64,000 bases of DNA, from NCBI RefSeq assembly GCF_012273515.2, contig NZ_CP050975.2, positions 3,968,001 to 4,032,000 on the forward strand. The letters are read 5' to 3'. Under the pieces are notes generated by a model. It saw nothing but the letters and a program-made list of their open reading frames with translations. It made no database searches and had not been told where the DNA came from. Position 1 is the first letter of the stretch. Every line of letters starts with the position of its first letter. This DNA is from Streptomyces sp. RPA4-2 (GTDB taxonomy: Bacteria; Actinomycetota; Actinomycetes; Streptomycetales; Streptomycetaceae). This document shows positions 26,616 to 34,917 of the stretch, piece by piece. Both the position numbers and the translations under genes were made by a program.

Positions 26616-26956
26616 GCACGATTCTCACGCTGGACGCCCTGTCCGCGCCGCTGCGGGCGCTGCGGTTGCTGGCGCTCGACTTCCCGGACCTGCCTGCCCC
26701 GGTGGTCGACGTATCCGCGATCTACCCGGACCGACTGTCCCTGTCGTTCCACCCGTCGCAGGGCGGGTTCACTGGGTTCGAGGCGTGGCGGGCGGCGCTC
26801 GGCATCGACCCGAGTGCGGTCGACTTCCACGTGCAGTGCGACCACCGCACCGCCGTAATGACCGCACAGACCGAGTACGGCGGTGCGAACGTCGCCCTGA
26901 CTGGCTTCACGGAGGTTCCCGCCGGCGCGCGGATGTCCGAGGCGGGGGTGGCGTGA
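26612..26956 (+). CDS. Hypothetical AICE operon protein
   Basis: Protein of 114 residues without signal or membrane segment; mixed alpha/beta composition (ALRLLALDFPDLPAPVVDVS, then DRLSLSFHPSQGGFTGFEAW). Both ends overlap neighbours by four bases or less (ATGA upstream, TGATG downstream), so it is translationally coupled in the transfer operon. I recognise no family. Confidence 0.75.
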   Translation: MSTILTLDALSAPLRALRLLALDFPDLPAPVVDVSAIYPDRLSLSFHPSQGGFTGFEAWRAALGIDPSAVDFHVQCDHRTAVMTAQTEYGGANVALTGFTEVPAGARMSEAGVA

Positions 26957-27813
26957 TGGCACGCCCGACCGCTCTGCCCGCCGTCGCGGTGACTGCGGTG
27001 TCCCTGGTCCTCACCCTCGCCGTGGTGGTGATGTGGCTGGGCACGGCGATGCCGTGGCCCGTCGCCCTGGTCGTCGGTCTGGGCATCGACGGCGGATGGC
27101 TCGCCACCCTCGCCTACGAACGCCGCCTCGCCGCCCAAGGCGACCACAGCCGGGCCGTGACCGCGGTCGGCTGGTCGTTCGGCCTGGTCGCCACCGGTGT
27201 CCTGGTCGCTCACGCGCTCACCGTGGAAGCGTCCACGGGCGCGTGGCTGGCCGTGGCGTGGCTGCCCATCGCGGCCAAGGCCTTGTGGCTGGTGCACGGC
27301 ATGTGGGAGCGCACCGCCCTCACCCCACGCGCCCTCGACATGATCCGCGGAGTCCAGCAGGAAGCCCGGGACGAAGCGGCCGTGGCCCGCGCCCGACTGC
27401 GGGCCGAAGCCGGCACCGAGGAGACCCGGCTGACGGCCGTGACGGAAGCCGGCGCCCGCGTCGCCCGCGTCCAGGCCAAAACCGCACAGACCCTCTCCCG
27501 CGCCTGGTCGACGCTGGAGACCGCGCGCAACGGTGAGGACACCGGAAGGGCGCTCACCAGCGTGACGCACCGCGTCACACCCGACGTCACACCCCGCTGG
27601 GAACTGCCCGTCTGGGGTCCCATCGAGCCGTTGGCGCCCGCGCTGGAGACCGCGCCCGCCCTCAGCGACGCGGCCCTCGACACGCTCGTCGACGAGATCC
27701 GGCACAGCGAAACGCCCGCCCTCTCCTACCGCGAGATGGCCCTACGGTTCCGCGCGGCCGGCCACTCCGCATCCGAGGTCCGACTCCGGGCCGCGTGGAA
27801 GCGCGTCGCGTGA
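26956..27813 (+). CDS. SpdB-like membrane protein of the transfer operon
   Basis: Protein of 285 residues with three or four hydrophobic helices in the first 120 residues (ALPAVAVTAVSLVLTLAVVV, WPVALVVGLGIDGGWLATLA, AVGWSFGLVATGVLVAHAL, WLAVAWLPIAAKALWLVHGM). A long helical, Ala/Arg/Glu-rich middle region (about 130-195) follows, and a C-terminal helix-turn-helix-like part (SYREMALRFRAAGHSASEVR). The membrane-plus-cytoplasmic layout fits spread (Spd) proteins that move plasmid DNA along the mycelium. The start ATG 26956 overlaps the previous stop. Confidence 0.75.
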   Translation: MARPTALPAVAVTAVSLVLTLAVVVMWLGTAMPWPVALVVGLGIDGGWLATLAYERRLAAQGDHSRAVTAVGWSFGLVATGVLVAHALTVEASTGAWLAVAWLPIAAKALWLVHGMWERTALTPRALDMIRGVQQEARDEAAVARARLRAEAGTEETRLTAVTEAGARVARVQAKTAQTLSRAWSTLETARNGEDTGRALTSVTHRVTPDVTPRWELPVWGPIEPLAPALETAPALSDAALDTLVDEIRHSETPALSYREMALRFRAAGHSASEVRLRAAWKRVA

Positions 27814-28142
27814 GCGGGACGCTGCCGGTGTTCCGGTGGCGCCTCGCCCCGGACGGCTACGCCACCCGCCGCCAACTCCGGGCGCGCAACATGCGCCCCG
27901 GCGGTCAGGACGTCGCCGCCCAGCTCGAACGGCCCCGCGGCCGGGGTCGGCCGCCGCTGGTCGCCTACCTCTACCGCGTCGATCTCGCCCGACCGGTCCG
28001 ACCGATGACGCCGGGCCGGTGGCGGGCTCACGCGGCGATGATGCGCGCCCGCCGCACCTGCCCGGCCTGCCGACGCGACGCCGGATACGTCATCCCCACC
28101 TCACTCGGCACCTGCGTACCCTGCGCCGACCCGCTCGGGTGA
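27810..28142 (+). CDS. RRQ-motif zinc-binding protein of AICEs
   Basis: Protein of 110 residues. It carries an RRQLRARNMRPGGQD segment near residue 20 and a C-terminal double CxxC (CPACRRDAGY and CVPC), likely one zinc site. I recall an NCBI family name for such proteins (RRQRL motif-containing zinc-binding protein) found on Streptomyces mobile elements. GTG 27810 overlaps the previous stop as GTGA. Role in transfer is unknown. Confidence 0.75.
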   Translation: MSGTLPVFRWRLAPDGYATRRQLRARNMRPGGQDVAAQLERPRGRGRPPLVAYLYRVDLARPVRPMTPGRWRAHAAMMRARRTCPACRRDAGYVIPTSLGTCVPCADPLG

Positions 28143-28154
28143 GACGGGACCAGC

Positions 28155-28397
28155 TCAGTTCCCGAAGCCGAGCCACGAATACGCGTGCACGGCGAAACGC
28201 GCAAGCAACAGAAAGAAGTGCAGGCCCAGCCGGTCCGCTGCCACCGCCAGGAAAACCGCTGCGCCTGCTATCTGCCCGGCGAGACGGCGCCATGAGGACC
28301 CGTCCTCAGTGCTCGGTGCCGACGACGGCTCGGTACTTCCCTTGGACGTGCTGCTTTCACCTGTGCCGGCGCCGTGCGCCTCGATCTCCCCACCCAT
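28155..28397 (-). CDS. Possible small membrane protein antisense to the transfer operon
   Basis: A frame of 80 codons with a Ser/Glu-rich N-terminus and one or two hydrophobic helices (LAGQIAGAAVFLAVAADRLG, then FFLLLARFAVHAYSWLGF). It fills the only gap of more than 300 bp in the plus-strand operon. No clear ribosome site is seen, so it may not be expressed. Confidence 0.35.
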   Translation of the reverse strand: MGGEIEAHGAGTGESSTSKGSTEPSSAPSTEDGSSWRRLAGQIAGAAVFLAVAADRLGLHFFLLLARFAVHAYSWLGFGN

Positions 28398-28475
28398 GCG
28401 CGGACCTTATCGCTCCCGCAGAAACGACAGCTCTGCCCGCACACCCCAACTCCCGTCCCACGAAGGGAAACAAGC

Positions 28476-28793
28476 ATGGCCAACGCCGACACCCGTCGCC
28501 TGGACCGCGAGATCCACAAGACGATGCGCAAGCTCGAAGCGGTCCGCCGCGGCGAGACGTGGCCGCTCACCAGTTCCGAGCGCCGCGCCGTGCTCACCGC
28601 GCTCGCCGGCGGCTCCTACCGCGTCGCCCGCGGCAAGAGCCCCGCCCGCGCCGAACAGCGACTGGACTCCGTGTCCAACGCTGCGGAGACCCGGCTGAAC
28701 GCGGAACTGACCGCCCTGCACGGCGAGCGTCAGCGGCTCATCACCGAAGCCGCCCGCGCCAAGGCCGCCAAGAAGTCATCCGGCTGGTGGTGA
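28476..28793 (+). CDS. Basic helical AICE protein
   Basis: Protein of 105 residues, rich in Arg, Lys, Ala and Glu and predicted helical through most of its length (REIHKTMRKLEAVRRGETWP, then ELTALHGERQRLITEAARAK). ATG 28476 follows a GAAGGGA site. It lies 93 bp before the translocase gene. It could be a DNA-binding or coiled-coil accessory factor; no family recognised. Confidence 0.75.
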   Translation: MANADTRRLDREIHKTMRKLEAVRRGETWPLTSSERRAVLTALAGGSYRVARGKSPARAEQRLDSVSNAAETRLNAELTALHGERQRLITEAARAKAAKKSSGWW

Positions 28794-28886
28794 AACCCGC
28801 CCGCACCACCCCGCTCCCGCACCACTCCGCACTGATCTCTCTCTTCAACTTCACCCCGCCATGGGGCAGTCAGGAGTGCTTTCCCG

Positions 28887-31007
28887 ATGAGTGACAACGT
28901 CGTTCCCCTGCACAAGAACACCCCGCCGACCCCCGAGCCTGGCACCGTGACCACGCTGACCGTGGTCCCCGAACCGGCCCCCGCCGCACCCGTTCCGCTC
29001 TGGGTGCGCTCCGGACGGGCCGTGAAGCACGCGGTCACGCACGAGACGACCAAGACGACCGCCCGCGCCATCGCCCGCCACACGCTCTACGTCGCCGGCG
29101 GGGCGAAGATCGCGGCGAAGCAGACGTGGGACGGCCGCACCGCATCCCGCTACGAGCGGATGTTCCGCGCCGCGGAAGCCGCCGGGAACTACGAGGTGGC
29201 CGCGGAGTGGGAGGAGCGCGGGCAACAGTTCCGCGCGGCCCGCCACCGCCGCCGCATGGACCTCCTCCACTCGCCCGTGGACGCAGCCAAGGGCATAGCA
29301 GTCGGCACCGGCGCGGGCATCGGTGGTCTGATCGCGCTCGGGATCGTCATGGCGATCGCTACGAAGGACGTCACGCACGTCGTCACCCCTCTGATGGCCG
29401 TAGTCGAGTTCATCAACCTGATGATCACGATCGTTCAGGTGGTGTGGGGGCCGGCCCTGACGATCGGCCCGTTCCTCGCCCTGCTCGCCCTCTGGACGAT
29501 CGGCAGCAAGCAACAAGCCGCTCCTCAGTGGGCACTGCCGGCGAACGTCCGCAACGGCGAGGGCGAGCCGATCACCCCGTCCATCGTCGTCAAGGCGCTC
29601 CGGGACCTCGGAGTGCCCGCGCTGCGCAACGCCATCAAGGAGATGGGCGATGCCGGCGCGAGCATGCTCGGACCGATCCGGATCGCCGGATGCGGCGTAG
29701 AAGTCGACGTCACCCTGCCGTCCGGGGTGTCCACGAACGAGATCCAGAACCGGCGCCGCAAGCTCGCTGAGAACCTGTCCCGGCATGAGCACGAGGTGTT
29801 CATCGTGATCCCGCAGGCGGCCCGCACGGTCCGGCTGTGGATCGCGGACTCCGGCGCGCTTGACCAGCCGATCGGCCCGTCCCCGCTGGTCACCGACCAG
29901 ACCATGACCGCCGACTACGCCAAGGGACGCGCCCCGTGGGGTCAGGACCTGCGCGGCGACGCGGCGGCCCTGTCCGTCTACCAGCGTCACCTTCTGATCA
30001 CCGGTCTGTCCAACCAGGGCAAGACGGCCGCACTGCGGTCGTTGGTCCTGTGGCTGGCCCTGGATCGGTCGGTGGAGTTCTGGATGGGTGACCTCAAGGG
30101 CGCCGGCGACTGGGCCATGTGCGACGGGCTCGCCGCCCGGCTCATCCAGGGCCCGACCGACGAGCACGTCATCCAGGTCACGGAGATGCTGGAAGACGCG
30201 GTGGAGGAGATGAACCGCCGTCTCCAGTCGCCGCCCGGTACGCAGTTCCCGGCGCTGATCGTGATCGTGGATGAGGCGCAGGTCGCGTTCATGTGCCCGG
30301 TCAAGGGTGAGGACAAGCGGCCCTACGGCGGGTCGAGTTCCACCTCCCGGTACTTCATGGCCGCGCGGAAGATCCACAACCAGGGCCGCGCGGTGAACGT
30401 GCTGCTGTGGCAGGGCACGCAGGACCCGACCGACCAGAACCTTCCCAAGCTGGTCCGCGAGGGCGCGCACACCCGCGCCTCCCTCGCGCTCGGCTCCGAC
30501 TCCCAGGCCCGCATGGCGCTCGGGGACAAGGCCGTCGACGGTGGGGCCGCCCCGCACCTGCTGCGCCCCGGGCTAGACAAGGGGACGTTGGTCGTTGCGT
30601 CGGACGGGATCGAGATTCCGAAGGGGCAGTCGTCCATCACGGTGCGGACGCACTACATCAGCACCGAAGAGGCGACTGCCATCGCCGACCGGGCCACGGC
30701 CCTGCGCGACGGAGTCACGACGCTGACCGTGATCGAGCGGGGTGAGGAGGGCGACCCGCTCGCGGACATCGCCGCGGTGCTCGGGGACGCGTCCCGGGTG
30801 CGGACCAAGGACGTGCTGGCTCGCCTCGCGACGCTGAGCGCGGATGCCTACGGCGGTTGGTCGTTCATCGACCTCAAGCGCGTCTTGGACGCGGCTGGCC
30901 CGGACATCGCCTACAAGTCCGATGGGGTCATGGTCGTCGGTCGTGACCGCGTCCTGCGGGCGCTCGCCAACCGGGACACGGACGGTTCTGCTTCCGCCGA
31001 AGGATGA
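28887..31007 (+). CDS. TraB/FtsK-SpoIIIE-like DNA translocase (conjugation)
   Basis: Membrane-associated hexameric ATPase for transfer of double-stranded DNA between hyphae, the central protein of Streptomyces conjugation. Of 706 residues, the N-terminal 100 are soluble, then come helices near 130-160 and 165-205 (GTGAGIGGLIALGIVMAIAT and TIGPFLALLALWTIG). The motor domain has Walker A GLSNQGKTAA (about residue 371), the FWMGDLKGAGDW segment and Walker B LIVIVDEAQVAF (about 457). The C-terminal winged helix (about 625-700; VRTKDVLARLATLSADAYGG) corresponds to the FtsK gamma-like DNA-recognition domain. Directly downstream lies the CAGGGAG cluster it may recognise. ATG 28887 follows a CAGGAG site. 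Confidence 0.92.
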   Translation: MSDNVVPLHKNTPPTPEPGTVTTLTVVPEPAPAAPVPLWVRSGRAVKHAVTHETTKTTARAIARHTLYVAGGAKIAAKQTWDGRTASRYERMFRAAEAAGNYEVAAEWEERGQQFRAARHRRRMDLLHSPVDAAKGIAVGTGAGIGGLIALGIVMAIATKDVTHVVTPLMAVVEFINLMITIVQVVWGPALTIGPFLALLALWTIGSKQQAAPQWALPANVRNGEGEPITPSIVVKALRDLGVPALRNAIKEMGDAGASMLGPIRIAGCGVEVDVTLPSGVSTNEIQNRRRKLAENLSRHEHEVFIVIPQAARTVRLWIADSGALDQPIGPSPLVTDQTMTADYAKGRAPWGQDLRGDAAALSVYQRHLLITGLSNQGKTAALRSLVLWLALDRSVEFWMGDLKGAGDWAMCDGLAARLIQGPTDEHVIQVTEMLEDAVEEMNRRLQSPPGTQFPALIVIVDEAQVAFMCPVKGEDKRPYGGSSSTSRYFMAARKIHNQGRAVNVLLWQGTQDPTDQNLPKLVREGAHTRASLALGSDSQARMALGDKAVDGGAAPHLLRPGLDKGTLVVASDGIEIPKGQSSITVRTHYISTEEATAIADRATALRDGVTTLTVIERGEEGDPLADIAAVLGDASRVRTKDVLARLATLSADAYGGWSFIDLKRVLDAAGPDIAYKSDGVMVVGRDRVLRALANRDTDGSASAEG

Positions 31008-31186
31008 CAGGGAGCCGACCCGTGACGGGCCAGGGAGACAGGGAGAACTCCCTGAACCCCTCCCTGACCCGCCTCCCTGCCTCTGAGCTGCACAAATGAT
31101 CGTTCAGGGAGTCAGGGAGGACCGCAGGTCAGACCCCCGAAAACCCCTCCACAGCCACCCCGCAAGGGTGTGGCCCCGCCTCCCTG
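31008..31186. repeat. Cluster of nine CAGGGAG/CTCCCTG motifs, clt candidate
   Basis: Direct copies at 31008, 31031, 31039, 31105 and 31113; inverted copies at 31048, 31060, 31073 and 31180. The copies at 31039 and 31048 form a perfect palindrome with a 2-bp spacer. TraB proteins of other Streptomyces plasmids bind short repeats in a clt locus near the tra gene. These copies sit between tra and the next gene (203 bp), where a clt is expected. Confidence 0.6.
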
Positions 31187-31210
31187 CACCGCATCGCGAA
31201 GGGATTCCGC

Positions 31211-31675
31211 ATGTACCCCGAACACCCCACCCACGACTGCTACGAGACCGCATTGGACGTCCACCGGCCCACCCCGCTCATCCCCGCCGCCGTGATCCCG
31301 GCACCCCTCGTGCCCATACAGCCAGGCGCCGTTCCAAGCGTGGCGAGCGTCGTCCTGCCGGATGGGCGAGTCGTCACCGGCTACGCCATCAACCCCATGC
31401 AGCCCGTACCGGCTGTGGCCAAGCCGGCCGTGTCCCGTGCGGCCGTGAACGTGGCACTCGGGGGCGTCGGGTTCGCCACGGTGTGCGGCGGGCTGCTGCT
31501 CCTGACGACGTTCATCGCCGCACTCACCGCACTGATCACCCAACTGATCATCCTGGCCGCCGTGATCTTCGGCGGATGGATCGCCGTACAGATCTTCTCC
31601 GCGTCCGGCTCGAAGGGCGGGACCACGGTCCACATCCGCAAGGCCGTGATCAAGCGCAACCGCTTCTACAGCTAG
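31211..31675 (+). CDS. AICE membrane protein after tra
   Basis: Protein of 154 residues: a Pro-rich soluble N-terminal half (LIPAAVIPAPLVPIQPG) and a hydrophobic part from about 78 to 130 with two transmembrane helices (AAVNVALGGVGFATVCGGLL, ITQLIILAAVIFGGWIAVQI), then a basic tail. A GAAGGG site precedes ATG 31211. Position and helices suit a Spd-type accessory protein of transfer. Confidence 0.75.
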   Translation: MYPEHPTHDCYETALDVHRPTPLIPAAVIPAPLVPIQPGAVPSVASVVLPDGRVVTGYAINPMQPVPAVAKPAVSRAAVNVALGGVGFATVCGGLLLLTTFIAALTALITQLIILAAVIFGGWIAVQIFSASGSKGGTTVHIRKAVIKRNRFYS

Positions 31676-31697
31676 CTAGCGCGAGGGGAGCGTGGCG

Positions 31698-32057
31698 TCA
31701 CTGCCGATCACCCGGACCATCTGGTTCAACGGCTGGCCCCGGCAAGGTCTTGTCCGGGATCTGCTCATCGACACCCGCAGGGCGTCCGCTCGTCCGGGTC
31801 ACCTTGGAACTGACAAGCACGAGTCCGACGGCAACCGTTCTTACCGCCGACTCGACCACGTCGGTGGACGCCACCATGGCGGCCCCCATCAAGAACAAGC
31901 CGACGGCGAGGACCAGCACTCCCAAGCCGTAGAGGCGAGGACGCACCACCTTCGCCCGGATGCTGGGGAGTACCCAGCCATAAGTGATCGCGGCGATGCC
32001 GCCGACAGCGACCACCAACGCGCCCAAGGCGAAAAACGCCCCGAGGTAGATGGACAT
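31698..32057 (-). CDS. Small three-helix membrane protein
   Basis: Protein of 119 residues with three transmembrane helices (LGAFFALGALVVAVGGIAAI, YGLGVLVLAVGLFLMGAAM, and a shorter AVRTVAVGLVLVSS) and a charged C-terminal tail. ATG 32057 has a strong GGAGGGGG site; the frame reaches 32078 but that start is worse. It runs opposite to the transfer operon and may have its own promoter. No family identified. Confidence 0.7.
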   Translation of the reverse strand: MSIYLGAFFALGALVVAVGGIAAITYGWVLPSIRAKVVRPRLYGLGVLVLAVGLFLMGAAMVASTDVVESAVRTVAVGLVLVSSKVTRTSGRPAGVDEQIPDKTLPGPAVEPDGPGDRQ

Positions 32058-32227
32058 GTTTCCCCCTCCGGGTGCCAATGCAGGTCAGACGCTTGCGTGA
32101 TCATGACACCCCCCACACCACGCGTCCACATATGGCGCAGCTACGCCAAGGGCGGCCCCCCATTCCGCCAAGAACCGGGGCCGCCCTTGCTCGCCAGCAC
32201 CTCACCAAGGAACTGGAGACATTCAGC

Positions 32228-32341
32228 ATGACGCAACCCACCGACGTCCGGCGACTGCCCGCCCGGCTCGAACCCTTCCGCGTGCTCGACGCGTTTTCGT
32301 GCATCGGCGGGGGCACCAAGGGCTACCGGCGCGCGTTCGGG
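32228..32341 (+). pseudogene. 5' fragment of a DNA cytosine methyltransferase gene
   Basis: From ATG 32228 the frame reads MTQPTDVRRLPARLEPFRVL and then DAFSCIGGGTKGYRRAFG, the start of a C5-type methyltransferase with SAM motif I (FSCIGG). After about residue 38 the match ends and the sequence becomes the fibronectin-III gene in another frame. The catalytic Pro-Cys motif and target-recognition domain are absent. Methylases are frequent in AICEs, where the gene usually precedes rep-xis-int. Confidence 0.75.
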
Positions 32342-34127
32342 GTTCGGCTCCGGCGGCCCCTTCCGGCTCGCTGCCGCCACGCAGGACGGCATGCGCGTCT
32401 ACGTCGACGGCGTGCGGAAGATCGACCTGTGGAAGAACGTCTCCACCACCGCCCGCAAGACCGTCGACCTGACCATCCCCGCCGGCAAGCACGCGATCCG
32501 CGTGGACTACGTCGCCTGGACCGGCTTCGCCTACGCCGGGTTCACGTACGCCCCGCGCACCGAGGCCGCCGTCGACACCGTCAAGCCGCTGGCCCCGACC
32601 GGCCTCACCGCCATGTACGACCGGGGCACCACGAAGACCACCCTGCGCTGGGCCGCGAACAAGGAGATGGACCTCGCCGGCTACCGCGTGTACCGCCGGC
32701 TGAGCACCACCCCTTGGGCGAGGGCCGGCGGCTCGTCGCTGCTCACCTCCCCGTCCTTCGTGGACGCGACGCCCGCCACGGGCCAGACCTTCCTGTACGA
32801 GGTCCGCGCCGTCGACAAGGCGGGCCGGGAGTCCGCCGGCAGCCTCGACGCCACCGCTGCGACCGTGGACCGCACCGGCCCGGCGGCACCGACCGGTCTC
32901 ACGGTCGCCGGCGACGCGTGGTGGGCCACCCTGTCCTGGCGGGCGGCCACCGACGCCGCGAGGTACGAGGTGTACGCAGCCTCCGCGGCCGCCGGCCCAT
33001 TCGAGCCGCTGGGCACGACGACCACGACGTCGTACCGCACCGACGCACCTGTGAACACCGCCCGGTACTACCGGGTCCGCGCCCTCGACGCGCTCGGCAA
33101 CCCGTCGGCGTACGCCGCCGTCACCGGCGACGGTGTCGACCGGACGCCGCCGAAGTCCCCGACCGCCCTCGGCTCCGTCGTCCGCAGCGGCTCCACCAAG
33201 GTGTACTGGAGGCAGCCCGACGGCTTCTACGAGGACTTCGACAACGGCGGGACCTACCGCGTCTACCGCTCGCCCGGCAAGACCCTCGACCCGGCCGCAC
33301 TCACCCGCGTGACCTGCGCCGAGGAGAGCGACGAGACCAGCACCGGCGGCATCTGCCACGACCTGGACATGCCCGCGGGCACGTACGTGTCGTACGCGGT
33401 CGCGGCGGTGGACCCGGCCGGAAACGAGTCGGCGCTGTCCGCCCCGCTCGTCGTCCGCACCGGCGACCGCGTCGCGCCCGGCCCGGTCACCGGCGTGAAG
33501 GCCACCCCGCGCGCCGACGGTGTGCTGGTGAGCTGGGCGGCCTCGACCGAGGACGACGTCGATCGCTACGCGGTCTGGAACGGCGTCCGGCAGGCCGACG
33601 GCACGGTCAAGTGGCTCAGCTCCACCTCCTGCGCGGAGGGCATGAGCGACCCGCTCGCGGTCATCTGTGGCGACCTGCCGGACGGAGAGACGTTCGTGTA
33701 CGCGGTCCTCGCCCTGGACCGCTGGGACAACGAACTGCACCCGGCCGACCCGAAGGTCACGGTCGTCGAGGCCACCGAGCTGGACGTCCGGCCGTCCGTG
33801 ACGGTCACCCGGGACTGGAACCTCGGCAGCATGGGCTACGACACCATCATGGGCGGACCCGACGTGGCCGGGCCGTCCATCAACTGGCGGTGCGACAGGA
33901 CGGCTGAGTGCGACACCGTCGCGGGCTACCGGGTCAGCCGGTGGAACGCGGCCAGCCAGGCGTACGAGCCGCTGCACGCCGGACTGCTGGCGGCGGAGAC
34001 CCGTGCCTACACGGACACCACGGCCGCGCGGGGGACCACGCACTTCTACCTGCTGGAGGCGGTGCGCGCGGACGGCGTCGTCGTGGGCACGCACGTGTGG
34101 AACTGCGTCTTCCAGAACCGCGTCTAG
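32340..34127 (+). pseudogene. 5'-truncated PA14/fibronectin type III surface protein gene
   Basis: The open frame begins without a proper N-terminus in the middle of a PA14-like domain (GFGSGGPFRLAAATQDGMRV, then YVDGVRKIDLWKN) and continues through four or five fibronectin type III domains (PLAPTGLTAMYD, PAAPTGLTVAGD, PPKSPTALGSVV, PVTGVKATP starts). ATG 32391 is internal to PA14 and probably not a real start. No signal peptide remains, so the protein cannot be exported as encoded. Full-length relatives are secreted or cell-wall proteins. The C-terminus (HVWNCVFQNRV) seems intact, 8 bp before the right attachment copy. Codon use is typically high-GC, unlike the left cargo. Confidence 0.75.
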
Positions 34128-34135
34128 CTCCGGCA

Positions 34136-34155
34136 CGGATGTGGCTGGATACGTG
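34136..34155. other. Right attachment-site candidate
   Basis: Exact 20-bp copy of the pmt 3' end found at 20120. Reading on from here in the pmt frame would give RMWLDTCGRRDFRITP and a stop, so the pre-insertion pmt may have had a different last few residues. Confidence 0.6.
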
Positions 34156-34156
34156 C

Positions 34157-34186
34157 GGCAGGCGGGACTTTCGTATCACGCCCTAG
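34157..34186. repeat. 30-bp dispersed repeat, copy 2
   Basis: Matches 3708-3737 at 28 of 30 positions (T for C and T for A inside the TTTCG-x-A-x-CACG segment). It directly follows the right attachment copy. Confidence 0.55.
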
Positions 34187-34215
34187 TGCCGTGGCACTGG
34201 CTGGGCGGACGTGGC

Positions 34216-34246
34216 GAGGGGGCGCGGCACGAGGCCGCGCCCTCTC
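34216..34246. terminator. Bidirectional hairpin terminator
   Basis: GAGGGGGCGCGGC pairs with GCCGCGCCCTCTC (one G-U pair) over a 5-nt loop. It lies between the FN3 fragment and the convergent small gene. Confidence 0.6.
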
Positions 34247-34282
34247 ATCTCGCCCCCGGTGGGCCGCCGTGCGTCCGCGGTG

Positions 34283-34516
34283 TCACGGGAACAGGGCGAT
34301 CCCGACGAGGATCAGCAGGATGATGCCGGCGACGAGCGCGACGGTCGCCCACGTCCCCCGGTGGTGCAGCGGTGCCGCGGGGCTGCCGCCGCGTGGGCGG
34401 TCCTCCGCCAGCAGGGGGTCGGTCGGCCGGCCGTGCGCGTAGAACTGTTCGTCGGTCGGGTAGACGTTGCGCGGGTCGCTGAGGGCGCGCGGATCGATCT
34501 CGTGTGGACTGGTCAT
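34283..34516 (-). CDS. Small C-terminally anchored membrane protein
   Basis: Protein of 77 residues: hydrophilic N-terminus (MTSPHEIDPRALSDPRNVYP) and a single C-terminal transmembrane helix (WATVALVAGIILLILVGIAL). ATG 34516 is preferred over the frame opening at 34531. It is divergent from the two penicillin-binding protein genes, with a 401-bp shared upstream region. Function unknown; by position it is a core-chromosome gene next to pmt. Confidence 0.75.
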   Translation of the reverse strand: MTSPHEIDPRALSDPRNVYPTDEQFYAHGRPTDPLLAEDRPRGGSPAAPLHHRGTWATVALVAGIILLILVGIALFP

Positions 34517-34863
34517 CACTACTCCCGGCACGGCGCCTCGGCGGGGCCGGGGACCGGTGGACGCCTGGGCTCGCGTCGGGGGCGGCGGCTCACCGCTTCC
34601 CGGACGCGCAGCCCTTCGGGAGGACGCCGCACGGGCTCTCGCCCCACTCGCCGCGCACCTTCGATCGTATACCTGGGCCGTTCGCGCGGCCTGGGAAGTG
34701 ACCTGGGAACGGCCCAGGACCGGCCTGGGAGGAAGTGGCCCGGGTAGCCAGGCCTCATCCGTGACCTAAGTTCAAGGATGCGATCGAGGTCCGGTCTAAC
34801 GATTCGGAAAATGTAGACCCCACGCGTCCCTCCTCCCGCATACAGTGCTACGCAGGCCGACTT

Positions 34864-34881
34864 TTCTGAACGCGTTCAGAA
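34864..34881. promoter_or_regulatory. 18-bp perfect palindrome upstream of the first PBP gene
   Basis: TTCTGAACGCGTTCAGAA lies 37 bp before the PBP start, inside a 401-bp gene-free region. Position between promoter and ribosome site (GGGGAGGG) fits a repressor operator. Confidence 0.6.
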
Positions 34882-34917
34882 GTTCGGAAGAGCGGTCCAC
34901 GGGGAGGGTTTCGCGCG

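Larger units (their letters stand above)
20120..34155. mobile_element. Remnant of an actinomycete integrative and conjugative element (AICE)
   Basis: A 14-kb block between two copies of a 20-bp sequence, the left copy at the 3' end of pmt. It contains an AICE-type control and transfer set: GntR regulator with operator repeats, a divergent operon of small proteins, a two- or three-helix spread protein, an RRQ-type zinc protein, and a TraB/FtsK-like translocase. Cargo on the left (nuclease, secreted proteins) has lower GC. Missing are integrase, excisionase and a replication initiator, which in pSAM2-like elements lie next to the attachment site. They may have been lost when the methyltransferase/FN3 junction at about 32.34 kb formed. 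The FN3 fragment may be cargo or a later insertion. Confidence 0.7.

Noticed and set aside
30500..30700. Possible second translocase or recombinase domain in the end of tra
   Set aside because: The segment continues the FtsK motor and winged helix without recombinase motifs.
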